A stretch of DNA of 64,000 nucleotides, from NCBI GenBank assembly GCA_003117195.1, contig BDSI01000001.1, positions 558,001 to 622,000 of the forward strand, in the 5' to 3' direction. Under the pieces are notes generated by a model. The model was not told the DNA's origin. It saw only the letters and a list, made by a program, of their open reading frames with translations, and did no database searches. A program made the translations under genes and the position numbers. Positions 25,701 to 36,399 of this stretch are shown piece by piece (the stretch's first letter is position 1; each line of letters begins with the position of its first letter). The DNA comes from Eudorina sp. 2006-703-Eu-15 (taxonomy: Eukaryota; Chlorophyta; Chlorophyceae; Chlamydomonadales; Volvocaceae).

Positions 25701-28700
25701 CACCTGACCCCCGACCCCGCTTCAACCCTCGGCCTCCACAGGTTGGCCGCATCGAGCAGGCCCTGGCGGCCGCCAAGGCGGAGGTGGGCGAGCTCCGGAA
25801 CCAGCTGAGCAAGTCCCAGCAGCAGGTGGGCGGGGATGGTCTGTCGCCCATGTGCCGGGCCGCCTGCGGGGTGCGGGGTTTCCGTCCGGAGGAACTTGCG
25901 CGGGGCGGGTTGTGCTGGGCCGCCCGCTCTCCCGAAGGGCCTTCGCTCCCTCCTTCCTCCGCCTGTCTCAGATCATCGGGTCTTGGATACCTGCGCCGCC
26001 TGTCTGCGAACTCGCTGCCCGCTTGCCAGCTTGCAGGACCGCTCCTTCACGTCTGTATTGGGCTTCTGTGTCGTCTTCGACTCGCTTGTCCCACCGCTTG
26101 GTTCGTCTGCCCTTGACTCCTTCCCTCTACGCCTCCCTCCCCCGGGACGCTCCAATCAATCCCCGTGTTCGACCCCCTGACCTCCTGACTTCCTGTCCCG
26201 ACCTCCTGTCCTTTCCTCCTGTCCTGTCCTCCTGTCCTGTCCTCTCGCCCTCGTGTCCTCCCGTCCTCCTGGGCACAGCTGGCGGACCGGGATACGCAGC
26301 TGTCCGCCCTGTCGACCCTGGAGTCCCGACTGGGCCTCATCGACGAACTCAACGCCGAGCTGTCGGCGCTGATGGAGCAGTACGACAAAGCCAAGAAGGA
26401 GCTGTCTACTGTACGATCGTCGTACGACCAGGCGCAGGTGCGACCACGGGCCAGGGCAGCAGGCCGGCTCCCCCAGACTGGCTTGCAGATGCGTCGTTCG
26501 CATGTCCTGTTCGCAAGGTTATCCCCTCGCTCAGCGCATCTCCACACACGCTCGGGATGTGGCGGCGGGTTTCCTCGTGAACCACTCGGGATGTCTCGCT
26601 GACCGCAGCGCGAAACACCTCACCCCACAAACGCTCCCCGCAGGCCCAGCTTGCCGCCATGTCGTCCGACTACGACGGCGCAAAGAAGCAGCTGGCGGCG
26701 GTGTCGCAGTACTACGAGGACGCCAAGAGGGAGGCCAAGGAACAGGTGCGCGCGCGCGCCTGTGTCCCCATCTCCTCCGGCATGGCATCGAGTCATAGCA
26801 CCGAATCTCCTCCTCCTCATCCACCTGCGCCTCGGGGCCCGCCTGCTTCCATTCGACCACCCTAGCGTGCACCCTGGTTCCGTCCTCGTGTCGGTGGCAA
26901 CTGGCAAGCCAGTCTCGCTCTCACTCATGCCTTCCTCACATGCGTGTGACCTTTCCGCACCACACACGGCCCTCCCTTCCCCTCCCCCTGCCGCAACGTC
27001 AGTGTCGCTGCACAGATCATTGTGCTGTTCATTATACCAACTGGGCGCCGTCTGCGCTGGCAATCAGCTCAGTTATAATGCGCCCTATTCATTCCCTGTT
27101 TTCCCCCGCCCTCCATCCCTGTGCTGGTTTCAGAGTGCGCGGTGGAGCACCGCAGAGGAGGCCTACCTGGCGGACATCTCGGAGCTCAGCGAGGCGGTGG
27201 TCAAGTACCGCGAGACCATCTCGGAACTCAACACCGACCTGGCGGGGCTCATGGAGAGGTACAACTCGCTGCTGCAGGTGAGAGGAGTGTGCGAGTGCGT
27301 CGTTCCACTGCCTGCCGTGTGCGGGTGGCGGTGGTGGCGGTGGTGGTGCAGGGGTGAGGCACCGGCCGTGGTGCGGTGAGGGGGGCGGGACGGAGGGCCA
27401 TACCCGGTTTGATTAGAACTGGGAAGTCGGGTTGGCTGTACTACCGGGGGGGGGGCCAAGCAAGCCAGGGACCACGGAACGAGGGACCCGGGGGTAAAAC
27501 TTACTGTCGCACTTTTCGGCCGTTTATCTTCTTCCGTGGTGTCCAGGACCGGCAGCGCGCGGGGGACGACAGCGGCCGCCGGAGCGCGGAGTTCGAGTCG
27601 CTCAGCTCCAAGGTGTCGCAGCTGCAGGAGGCGCTGAGGGTGAGGAGCCCGTCGCGGAGCGGCGCGAAGCACCCCCAGTGGGGGTCCCCCACGGGTCAGA
27701 CCCCGGAGGGGCATATGTGGAATGGCCCCGGCTTGCTTCGCGCGCTCGATCGTTTTGTCTGCAGGCGCGGGCAGTGGGAGGCCTCGTGCTCACACTCGCC
27801 GTGAAGAGCCCTGCCCTGCCCTGCCCTGTACGTTTCCATTCACTCGCTGGTATCCGAACCTCATCTCACTTCGCCACGCCAAGCCGCGGCGAAAGCGAAG
27901 CGCCACCCGTCCGCGGCAACACCCATCAATCCACCCCGTCCCACCACCTTCCGCCCTGGCCCTGACCCCGGCCCTGGCCCTGACCCCCCCCTGACCCTGA
28001 CCCCCGCCCTGGCCGTGCAGCGGTCGGAGAGCCGGTCTGAGCGGCTCATGACTCAGCTGGCGGACGAGCAGGTCGCCCGGAGGCGGGACGCGGAGGCGGC
28101 GGAGGCGCAGCGGGAGGCGCTGCTGCGGGAAATGAAGCAGGTGCGGAGACGGGGGCGGCAGCGGTGGAGGAGCAGGAGCAGGAGCTCGGGTTTGGCCGCC
28201 CGAATATGACGGGAGCATGGGGAAAATAACAGACACTGAAGATATGAGGCAAAGGACCACCACTCCAGCAGACAGCCGGGGTCCCATGAAAGGCCTCATT
28301 GCGTCGCCGGGTCACACCGCTATCGATTGCACGCCAGTGCTCTCCCCGTAACGACGCACACCTGGTGGGCAACCCGCCGCCCCCGCCGGGGGCGCTGCCC
28401 TGCTGTTGCCGCACATGCTTCCCACAGGCCTCTGCCAGCAGGTCCGGAAGCAGCGCGGCGGAGGTTTCGGAGCTGAAGCTGCAGCTGCAGCAGTCTGAAG
28501 CGGTCCGCATAGCGCAGGTGAGTGGTGGGCCGGACGGGGAGGGGGCGACCGGCCGTGCGGGGGAGTGCTTGGACGCCGCAGAACGTGCTCGAAGCTTCAA
28601 CGCGCTCTTGGTGCGCTTTGTTGGGGGTATCCCCGTGAGAGGTGATTGCTCACTCCGCCCCGGCTACTCTGCACCCTGCCGTACCCTACTTTGGAACACG

Positions 28701-30151
28701 ATCTGCAGGTTTCGGAGCTGCAAGACCGGCTGTCCCGGGCCAACCAGATGGTGGCGCAGCTCACGGCGCAGGTCTCGTCCGCCAACGCCGCGGCGGAGGC
28801 GGCGGCACGGCAAGCCAACTTTGGCGGCGGCGACGCGTCCCGTGTACGACAAGAGTACGAGCAGCGCATGGCGGCCATGGTCAAGGACTACAGGTGGGTC
28901 CGGCAGGGGTTACTCGGGTTGACCTTACCTGTCTGACCTTTGAGCTGCTCTCACTCCTCTGGAACCTCAAACCTCCAAACCTCAAATTCTCCAAACCTCA
29001 AAATCACCCCCGAACCTGGCCGCACCTGACGCGCAGCTCCAAGACCACCACGGGCCGCAACGCGCTGCGCACCGTGCGCCAGACGCTGCTGCTCATCAAG
29101 CGCGGCGGCATGGCGGCCCAGGCGGCCCAGGAGAGACTCATGGACGAGCTGAGGGTACGTACGGCACGCGGGACGAAGTGGGCCGGGGCCCGGTTGTGGG
29201 GTAGGGCCGCCGGGTAGGGCCGTCAGCGAAGCGGCGCTGGGGCGCAATGCCTGAAACCCCGTTACCGTATGTGTGCTTTACATTGGGGTGGTGCTTCCCG
29301 AATGGCGCTATGCAAGTAAACAGCGAGAATCGCGCACCTATCCGGGCGTGGTGGCGGGACGCCCGGCCGCACCCTGCCCCACCGCTTGTGTCCACCTCAC
29401 GGCGCCGCGGTGTCCGCTGTGACCCCCGAGCGATGCTGTGCGTAAGGTATCCTCCTGCGGCAGGGCAGGAGTCCCGCCCGGCCACCCGCCCGGTGCCCCG
29501 CCTTCCTTGCCTACCTCACGCCTGTCTGGGCTGCTGCCAAATCCAAATCCCTCCCTCACGCCGGCTCCCCTCCTCCAGGCCGCCGAGGAGGATCTTGACC
29601 TGGTGGCCTCCATCTCCGCCAAGTACCTCCAATCGGGGATGTCCTCGCCGCCGTCTGGCGGCCTGACGTCGCTGGGGATGGGCCGCTCGCCGTCGGGCCG
29701 CGGCCTAATCGACGCCCCAGGGCCGGCGCCCGGCGGCGGCGCCGCCGCCGGCCCTGGGGTCCGCGGCTCGGGGAGCATCTTCGTGGACACCCAGACCGAG
29801 AACACGATTGCGTCGGACAGTGTATTCGTGCTGCCGCGGACCGGCGGCGCCGCCGGTGTCGGCATCGGCGCCGGCGTCGTCGGCACCTCGGCGCGGAGCG
29901 GCTCGCCGCGCAGCGACTGGCGGCAGCAGCTCGGAGACGGGGGAGACGCGGCCGCTGCCGGACCGGCGGCGGCCGCCGGCGAGGGTCCGAGCGGCGGCAG
30001 CGGCGGCAGCGCCGCTGCGGCGGGCGGTGCCGCCAGCAACGCGGGCAGCAGCGGCAACACTGCTGGCGGCGCTGGCAGCGGTGGCGGAGGGGGCCAGAAG
30101 CGTCCCGTGAGTCCCACTCGGCGCGACTACGGGGACTGGAGGTCCAACTGA
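16744..30151 (+). CDS. SAGA1/2: SAGA1/SAGA2-like pyrenoid protein: CBM20 starch-binding domain, long coiled coil, Rubisco-binding tail
   Basis: Predicted chloroplast protein linking the pyrenoid Rubisco matrix to its starch sheath. Exons: about 16744-16915, 17227-17573, 17864-18292, 18725-19123, 19589-19717, 20239-20364, 20602-20784, 21228-21410, 21735-21839, 22056-22193, 22705-22791, 23111-23248, 23605-23742, 24108-24358, 24789-24864, 25068-25231, 25468-25567, 25742-25825, 26279-26437, 26644-26745, 27134-27277, 27547-27639, 28021-28140, 28428-28517, 28709-28893, 29037-29154, 29579-30151 (stop TGA). All phases agree from exon 2 on, giving about 1,553 residues plus the first exon. SAGA1 of Chlamydomonas is a comparably sized protein with the same order: CBM20, coiled coil, Rubisco-binding motif. 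The start is uncertain: in-frame ATGs lie at 16744 and 16879 after a stop at 16663, and an upstream exon is possible. SAGA1 and SAGA2 cannot be told apart here. Confidence 0.85.
17227..18292 (+). other. CBM20 starch-binding domain of the SAGA-like protein
   Basis: Exon 2 (17227-17573) gives CRITVSEYPPP, then VGSCRELGEWDPGRAL and GGWAADVELDL. Exon 3 (from 17864) continues LLVARGDASGKNVEWEQGSN. This is the CBM20 order, including the Trp of LGEWDP, a Lys at the exon 2/3 junction and the Trp of VEWEQ, which match starch-site positions of fungal CBM20. After the domain comes a disordered Ala/Ser/Pro/Gly linker (about 18040-18290). Confidence 0.85.
17734..17778. other. Small inverted repeat in SAGA-like intron 2
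   Basis: Two 18-nt arms (17734-17751 and 17761-17778) pair with a single mismatch around a 9-nt loop. The arms begin and end in GTAC, a motif common throughout the window. It could be a small fold-back element; no function is evident. Confidence 0.6.
20111..20170 (+). repeat. Intronic dispersed element copy (intron 5 of SAGA-like gene)
   Basis: Contains TCTGGCAGCAGCGCATTACG followed by a diverged TACC/CCTATA part. It belongs to a family seen in introns of all three large genes; other copies are near 7438-7470, 8300-8340, 10972-11008, 23493-23539, 24722-24776, 25012-25040, 50515-50565 and 58025-58066. Confidence 0.6.
23493..23539 (+). repeat. Intronic dispersed element copy (intron 12 of SAGA-like gene)
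   Basis: CTCTGGCAGCAGCGCAGT, then ATGAATATGTCCACCAAT and CCCTATACC. With the minus-strand copy at 50515-50565 this is the best-conserved pair in the window. Confidence 0.7.
29579..30151 (+). other. C-terminal exon with Rubisco-binding motifs
   Basis: The last exon leaves the coiled coil for a Gly/Ala/Ser-rich tail. At 29915-29932 it encodes DWRQQL, an exact match to the published pyrenoid Rubisco-binding consensus (D or N, W, R or K, any two, then L/I/V/A). At the extreme C-terminus (30128-30148) it encodes YGDWRSN, the same core ending at the stop codon. Two motifs would allow bivalent contact with Rubisco. Confidence 0.75.
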
Positions 30152-32487
30152 TGGGGATGAGCAGAGAGGGAGTGGGAGTTGGAGAGCAAAGGGGAGGAGG
30201 GGCTTCTTCTGCTCTGGGTGGATTGTCCTGGCAAGGTGGACCGGTATGGGCACGGGACCTTGCAGGGAGGAAATCCCTCGGCAGAACCGAAGGGCCTCTC
30301 GGAATGCGGGATATTGGGTTGAAGGACTGCGTTGCGGTGGGGTGGTGGTTGTCAGCCAGCGGTTGCCACCACCGGGGTGGGGCGACAATAGGGCCAGGGG
30401 GGGCGGCCACGAGGGCTCGGCCGTGGGCTCGGACGCAGCGCGTTGATGTGTGGTTGTGGAGGTTCCGGAGCTTGCGACAATCGTTGCGGCTCCACATTTG
30501 AGAGCTCTGTAGTGAATATCCCGAGAGCCAAAGAGCGGTTGTGAGCCTGTGCGTGTGTGCGCGTGGAGGAATTCTGATCGCAAGGACGTCGTATGTCGAA
30601 AGGAAGGGTGACTGCTGCTATCAAGGTACTGCCGCCAGGCCGCGTGCCTGGGTGGTCCCGCGGGGAAAGCTGCCCGCGCCCGTGCTGGCGCTGGAGGCGC
30701 CGGCGTTTTGTGTGCGGCAGGGCAGTACCATGGGCGTCTGTCTGCATGTCCGGCATTCGGGGCAGGGCGGCGTCCATCGAGGCGGTGTTTTTTGTGTGAG
30801 GCGACCCCACAAGCAGAGGCGCCGAAGCGTAGGATCCGTGAGTTAGTGGAGCGATGGATGTGCACATCAGTGAGATCAGAGAAGGTGGCACGACCGCTTA
30901 ACTTAAGCAGGCAAGGTGCGGTATTATTGTCCCGTTGCCTGTCCTATTGATGCTCGGAGGGCAGTAGCAGCAGCAGCAGCAGTGTCCTTTGTTGGGCTGC
31001 TCAAGTTGTCAAGGGTTTGTTCGTTGCGTGTGCGTGTACGTCATTGCGCGGGGGGTGGGGAAGATCGCGAGATGGGGGTCGCCGGGTGGGGCGTAAAGCG
31101 AGGATAACCCGCCCGTGAATGTATGTCTGTGTGTATGTGTGTGTATAGGAGAACTGAGTCGCGAGGAAAGAGGACTTCAGCGCGACGGGCGATGTATGTG
31201 CGCGTGTGTGCGTGCGCCTTGTGCGTGTATGTGCCGTATGCGATGGCGGTATCGGAGCAGCCAAATGGGATCCCGATGATCTCCGCCGTAAAGGTACTGG
31301 CGCGGCAGCCCCGGGCGCGCGTGTGTCTACCGTGCCGCTTGTTGCAAGTACGCTCTGTACCTCGGTGCACCTACCTATGTATGTGTGTACGTGTGTTTCT
31401 GTCTACCTTCGTGTGTGTACCTCTGTGCCTATGCTGTGTGCCTATGTATGTGTGCCTATGTTGTGTGCCTATGTATGTGTGCCTATGTATGTGTCCTTCC
31501 GTTTCCGGAGCTGTTCTCAGGCAGTATGTCACCACGGTGGACGGTGGCTTCCAATAGCGTCAGTCAGGGCCTAGAGACGCGGACCCGAGGGTTCCACCCC
31601 CCCTCGCACAGAAGACAAAGGCAGTTACGGTAGAGGCGGTTTCGGTCCCCGAGTCCGTCGGTGGGCTCTACCCGAATGGCCGGTCGTCGGCCATGTGTTT
31701 TTGTGGCGCATTGACGCTGTACGGCAATACGACAGTACCACAGAGGCTTGATGTGCATGTCTAGCGTCTTATATCTGGTTGTTGGAATGACCGACGGGCT
31801 GACGGACTGACTGACGAATCGCTCGTCAAGACAGGGCCGCGACTCGCAAGAGTGCGGAGGCAATCACGTTGGTTGCTGTCCCGATGCCGTAGTTGCGGTG
31901 CGGCCGCAGGCACGTCCGTGCCTGTCAGGTGTGGAATAGAGTGGGATTGGGATCCGCGCAAGGGGGGGCTATATAGCGTGCGGAGGGCAATGAGGCGCGT
32001 CCCCCTGGAGTGTGAGGGTTCGAAGCGCAGGCCCGCTGTCGTCGCGGCATTGTCGCGCGCATGGCGCAGGCGCGGGGGCACCTCGGCTCGTTGCGTGGGG
32101 AGGCGCCTGGTGGCGCCAGCGCAAGCGATGAGTGCGTTCGGATGGGGCGTGTATTGCTGTAAGACCGTGAACAGTCCGGGTCTGAGTAGCTTACGGTACC
32201 ATGTCCGTCACGGTACTGTTTCATGTGGTAGCTTCGCACGCCGAATCTGTGTTCCACGGCGGGCCCGGATACGTACTTGCAAGTCATTATCCAGATTGCC
32301 AACCAACGACAGGGCGGGCGGAGAGCCTTTGCAGTCTACTCGACTTCTGCCTAACCTCTCGACCACCTAACCTTGACCACCGCCAGACTACAGCTGTCCT
32401 CCCGTATGCACCTTGGTGCACCCCCGTCGATGAACGGACACCGGCGCACCAAGCCTGCCTGCCTGCCTGGCACGCTGTTCTGGCCGC
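30152..32487. other. Probable long 3' UTR and spacer after the SAGA-like gene
   Basis: No recognisable coding domain. The first TGTAA, the usual polyadenylation signal of Chlamydomonas-type algae, is at 32158-32162, which would give a 3' UTR of about 2 kb. The stretch includes a (CAG)n run near 30965-30985 and GT-rich microsatellites at 31120-31150 and 31370-31500. Confidence 0.4.
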
Positions 32488-33642
32488 ATGCGTTCCCACC
32501 GCACGCGCAAACCGCGCGAACCGACGGAGGACCCACCTTGCCCCCCCGCTGGTGTACCGCTCGGCGTGGACCCACAGACGCTGTCGGCGCCTGGCGATTC
32601 CCTGGCGAGGGGCGGTGGCGGCGAAGGCTCCCCCGCCAGCAGCCGGCAATCGGAATCGACTGTCCGGGCGTACAGCAGTACGCAAATGAACGAGGGCGGC
32701 ACCGGCAGCTACAGGAGCAGCGCGTTCATCTACGCCTGCGAAGATGTCGGCCCCATCGGCAGCAACCCCAACGGCGGCTGTGACCCGAGTGGCCGCGCCG
32801 CGACGACTGAAGGGTTAAGTGACACCCGGGCGCCCGAGGGCGACTCCGCCACCGCAGCCGCCGGCGCTGCAACCGCCAGTACAGACACGGACATGGGGGA
32901 CCTTTCCGATGCCGAGGCGAGATCAGTTAAATGGTAAGTGCTGCGCTTCGCGTTGCTTTGGGTGTTGGGCTGCATGACGACCGGGGTTGGTGTCTTCCTG
33001 TCTTGGCGGTGTTGGCAGTGACGAGAGGGCGGAGGGAGCCCGGGTGTTGGCGCCCCATAGAGCCACGTACGCCGCCGTCACATCCGGACGGACGGACAGA
33101 CGGACGCCCAACCACAGCCCGGCAGACGTCCGGTGAGCTGCTCGAAGCCGATGCCGCGCCCGCTTGGGTGGGTGGCTTCCAAAGCGTGCCCCTACCACCC
33201 AGCGCCCATTGATTGCTGCTGCGCCCGCTGCCGCCCTCATCCCTTTCGCATCTCCGACGGGTTCTTACTTGCCCGGGACTGCCCAGGCTGTTAATGTTAA
33301 TTTTCTTTTCCTTGGGCTGGAGTGTCAACTTAATCATAAAGTTTCTGGTAGCCGACAGTGTCGAGACGCCCAAGGTGGAGGTCCACCGCATCCAGGTGGC
33401 GCTGCTCAGCTCGGTGCGCGAGGAGCTGCAGGTGAGGCGGGGTGTGTGTTTGTGTGTATGTGTGTGCGTGTGTGTATGACCCCCTGGGGGGATGAAGCGA
33501 CTGGGGTGCGTAACGGGTCGCACCGGACCCAGGACATCTTCCCAAACCGTCCCGTGGGTCACATCGCTCCAGGGGGACCTGGAGCAGCTGGCCGAGGAGG
33601 CGGACACGAGCAGCCGCGCCGGGCTGCATGCTCTGCTGCAGG
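32488..33642 (+). pseudogene. 5' part of a DUF1517 (FLAP1-like) gene, no downstream exons visible
   Basis: Exons 32488-32934, 33359-33431 and 33573-33642 join in phase. They give an N-terminal Ser/Gly/Ala-rich segment followed by PKVEVHRIQVALLSS, then LEQLAEEADTSS and LHALLQ. That run is the start of the DUF1517 domain, where plant and cyanobacterial members continue with a conserved 'ETxLALLRHP'-like segment. The exon ends at 33642 at a GTGAGG donor in the phase expected for that Glu, but no matching exon was found between 33643 and 39454. The family includes the thylakoid/envelope protein FLAP1, linked to acclimation to fluctuating light. It may be a broken copy, or downstream exons may be displaced or mis-assembled beyond the repeats. 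The start ATG is tentative. Confidence 0.5.
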
Positions 33643-35390
33643 GTGAGGGCGGTGAAGCAAGGGGCGGAGGGGGGAAGTCGGAACCACTTTGTCCAGCAGG
33701 GCAGGTCTGGAGATTTGGGCGGGCTGCGGCGCTGTATACGAGCCCGCCGGGCGCTCGCGGAACGGGCACCAGCGCAGGTTTCCAAGAGATAAATGTAATG
33801 TGGTGTGTTGCAGTTGGAAATGTGGTAAACCCGCTCCGGTCCACGTGCGGCCCCACCTGCTGCTCGTCCGTCAGCCGTACAGGGTACACGGGTGAGGCGG
33901 GTAGGGCTGGTTGGGTGTGGGGCCCGTCAGGAAGGAGACCTTGCTGGGCGGGTACAGGGGGTCGCTGTGCAGACCGGGGGAAGCAGGGCAGGGGAACAGC
34001 GAAGGGCAGGAGGTGGGCAGGGCGGCAACGAGAGAGGAGCGAGCGCAAGAAGGAGATTGACAGCCGCGATTGCCTCTCTCCCCTATAGGCGGAATCTGAA
34101 CCTCCCTCCGCTTTCCGCATGAAAGCATTCCGCTTCACGCTACATGTCGCATGAAGCTACGGTGAATCCCAGAATCAGTTGAGTTGGTTACAACGTCCGG
34201 CTACGTACGCTGTCGAAATAGGGCTGCAGTGTCCAACAACAATTACTCGTATAGTACATGGGCAGGTGTACCTAATGTTGAACCTGGCACAAGAGCATCA
34301 GATGAGCTGTACGGCATTAAGCAAGCAGGTTCGCAATTGGCTTCAGTATCTCAAAAATTCTCTCCCATTATATTAACATATAGAATATCTTTATCAAAGT
34401 CACTGAACGTGCATATAAATATTCTCGCCTGGTGCATTCTGTTTCTCCTTAAAACCGGAGTGACTGTGTATGGGGTATTCCAACCACAATGGCGGCGCCT
34501 TAGCAGTATCAGATCGACTTTCTCGTCAAGGTAGGCGGCCTGCTCAGAGCCTTCTGCGCGGCGAGTTCAGTTGGTGTGGGCGCAACCACTCACCGACTAT
34601 GCATGGTCGCTTAAAATCTCCTTTAATTAATAACAGCTCCACTCGGTAATTCCTGCAGGGCTCCCATGCATTCTTCTTGAGGTCCGACACCCGGTGACGT
34701 GGATCGCGCAACGGACCCCGCAACGTAGGAGCTGGTTTATGTCTTTTAGGCGCTCGTGGTAGGTAGGAAATGGCATGGTTTATGTACATACATTGCGTGC
34801 ATAATGCTGGGCATGGCCTTTACTGCGCCACTCATCGATGCTTTGAAACCGGTCAGCGAGGTCCCTCGGGCTTGGTGTTTGCGAGCTGAATCGACATAGG
34901 GGTTCGCAGTATGGAAATAGAAGTGCGAACCGTGAGCGAACCGTGTCTCAAACTGGGTGACCCACACGCGATACTCAAATGGGACCAGTCGTGTCTGCAT
35001 AGCGCCGCAACAGAGAAATACTTCTGTATCGATTGGTGGCGAGACGGAGATCGCCCGCGTGCTGTTATATTTCCCTTACGCCTGGCGCATGTCCCCTCCA
35101 CTGCATTTCTTCCCGCCACACAGGTCGAAGGCGTCGCTTCCGGGAGGGCAGTTAATCGCCTGGGGCAGTTCCCCCAAGGGACTACATCGAGAGCATCATC
35201 ATACGACTGATCGACTGTCCAAGACCATTTCCGATGTCATACCCAGAACATGAACAAGGCCATCTACGAGAGCAGCCGTATGTACCCTAGGGCATCTTTG
35301 AGGACCCAAGGGCAACTGGTCGGTTGCGAGCCGATGCGAACTCAGAGCACCTGGGTGCGAAGGTTATGTGACACACGGGTAACTGAGCGG
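33643..35390. other. No gene recognised
   Basis: 33643-34140 is GC-rich, possibly intron of the DUF1517 gene. 34140-35250 is distinctly more AT-rich, without a domain or clean exon. I see no repeats or transposon termini in it. Confidence 0.4.
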
Positions 35391-35394
35391 AAGT

Positions 35395-35841
35395 CCCTGA
35401 AGGAGGGAAGGCGGTGCGATCCACGGGTAACTGCTTGGAAGGCCCCGAAGGGGGGAAGGCGGTGCGATCCACGGGTAACTGCTTGGAAGGCCCAGAGGGG
35501 GGAAGGCGGTGCGATCCACGGGTAACTGCTTGGAAGGCCCCGAAGGGGTCAGGCGGTGTGATCCACGGCAACTGCGCGAAGGCCCCGAGGGGGGAAGGCG
35601 GTGCGATCCACGGTAACTGCTTGGAAGGCCCGAAGGGGTCAGGCGGTGTGATCCACGGGCAACTGCTTGGAAGGCCGGGGGCCGAAGGGGGGGGGGGGGT
35701 GTGATCCACGGGCAACTGCGCGAAGGCCCCGAAGGAGGGAAGGCGGTGCGATCCACGGGCAACTGCGGGAAGGCCCCGAAGGGGAGGCGGTGTGATCCAC
35801 GGGCAACTGCGCGGAAGGCCCCGAAGGAGGGAAGGCGGTGG

Positions 35842-35884
<43 letters not shown>

Positions 35885-36247
35885 GTGATCACGGGCAACT
35901 GCGCGGAAGGCCCCGAAGGGGTCAGGCGGTGTGATCCACGGGCAACTGCGCGGAAGGCCCCGAAGGAGGGAAGGCGGTGTGATCCACGGGCAACTGCTTG
36001 GAAGGCCCCGAAGGGGTCAGGCGGTGTGATCCACGGGCAACTGCGCGGAAGGCCCCGAAGGAGGGAAGGCGGTGTGATCCACGGGCAACTGCTTGGAAGG
36101 CCCGAAGGGGTCAGGCGGTGTGATCACGGCAACTGCGCGGAAGGCCCCGAAGGAGGGAAGGCGGTGTGATCCACGGGCAACTGCGCGGAAGGCCCCGAAG
36201 GAGGGAAGGCGGTGTGATCCACGGGCAACTGCTTGGAAGGCCCCGAA
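35395..36247. repeat. 48-bp tandem array with an internal 40-G homopolymer
   Basis: About 17 units with a core of GTGATCCACGGGCAACTG and GAAGGCCCCGAAGG, with small indels. A run of about 40 G lies at 35844-35883. Because 48 is a multiple of 3, long open frames exist on both strands (for example 35287-35898 minus); these are products of the repeat, not genes. Confidence 0.95.
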
Positions 36248-36399
36248 GGATCGCCGCCGCAATACGCGGAAGGCGATGGACGTCGAATGTAGGTTGGCGG
36301 TGGCTTTGGTGACGGACGCTACGTTTCATTTTGGTTGGCCCCCAGGTGAGTGGCTTAGGGGTACGGGAGATTTGGTGAGGAATCATGTGCAAGAGGGAG

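Larger units (their letters stand above)
18725..29154 (+). other. Coiled-coil region of the SAGA-like protein, built of repeated exons
   Basis: Twenty-three small exons encode almost uninterrupted heptad-like helix rich in Glu, Ala, Leu, Gln and Arg. Many exons are phase 0 at both ends and of matching size. Exons 7 and 8 are both 183 nt with related sequence (DSRVSEL and DSRVVEL, SQQYE near the end). Exons 12 and 13 are both 138 nt and share SLATAQERQGELVAQ. This marks growth by tandem exon duplication. Confidence 0.85.

Noticed and set aside
35287..36169. Open frames of up to 203 codons on both strands
   Set aside because: They arise because the 48-bp repeat is a multiple of three and lacks stops; no domain is seen.
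36262..36345. Missing 3' exon of the DUF1517 gene (reading RLAVALVTDATFHFG)
   Set aside because: It only vaguely resembles the C-terminal strand of the domain and lacks a phase-compatible acceptor.
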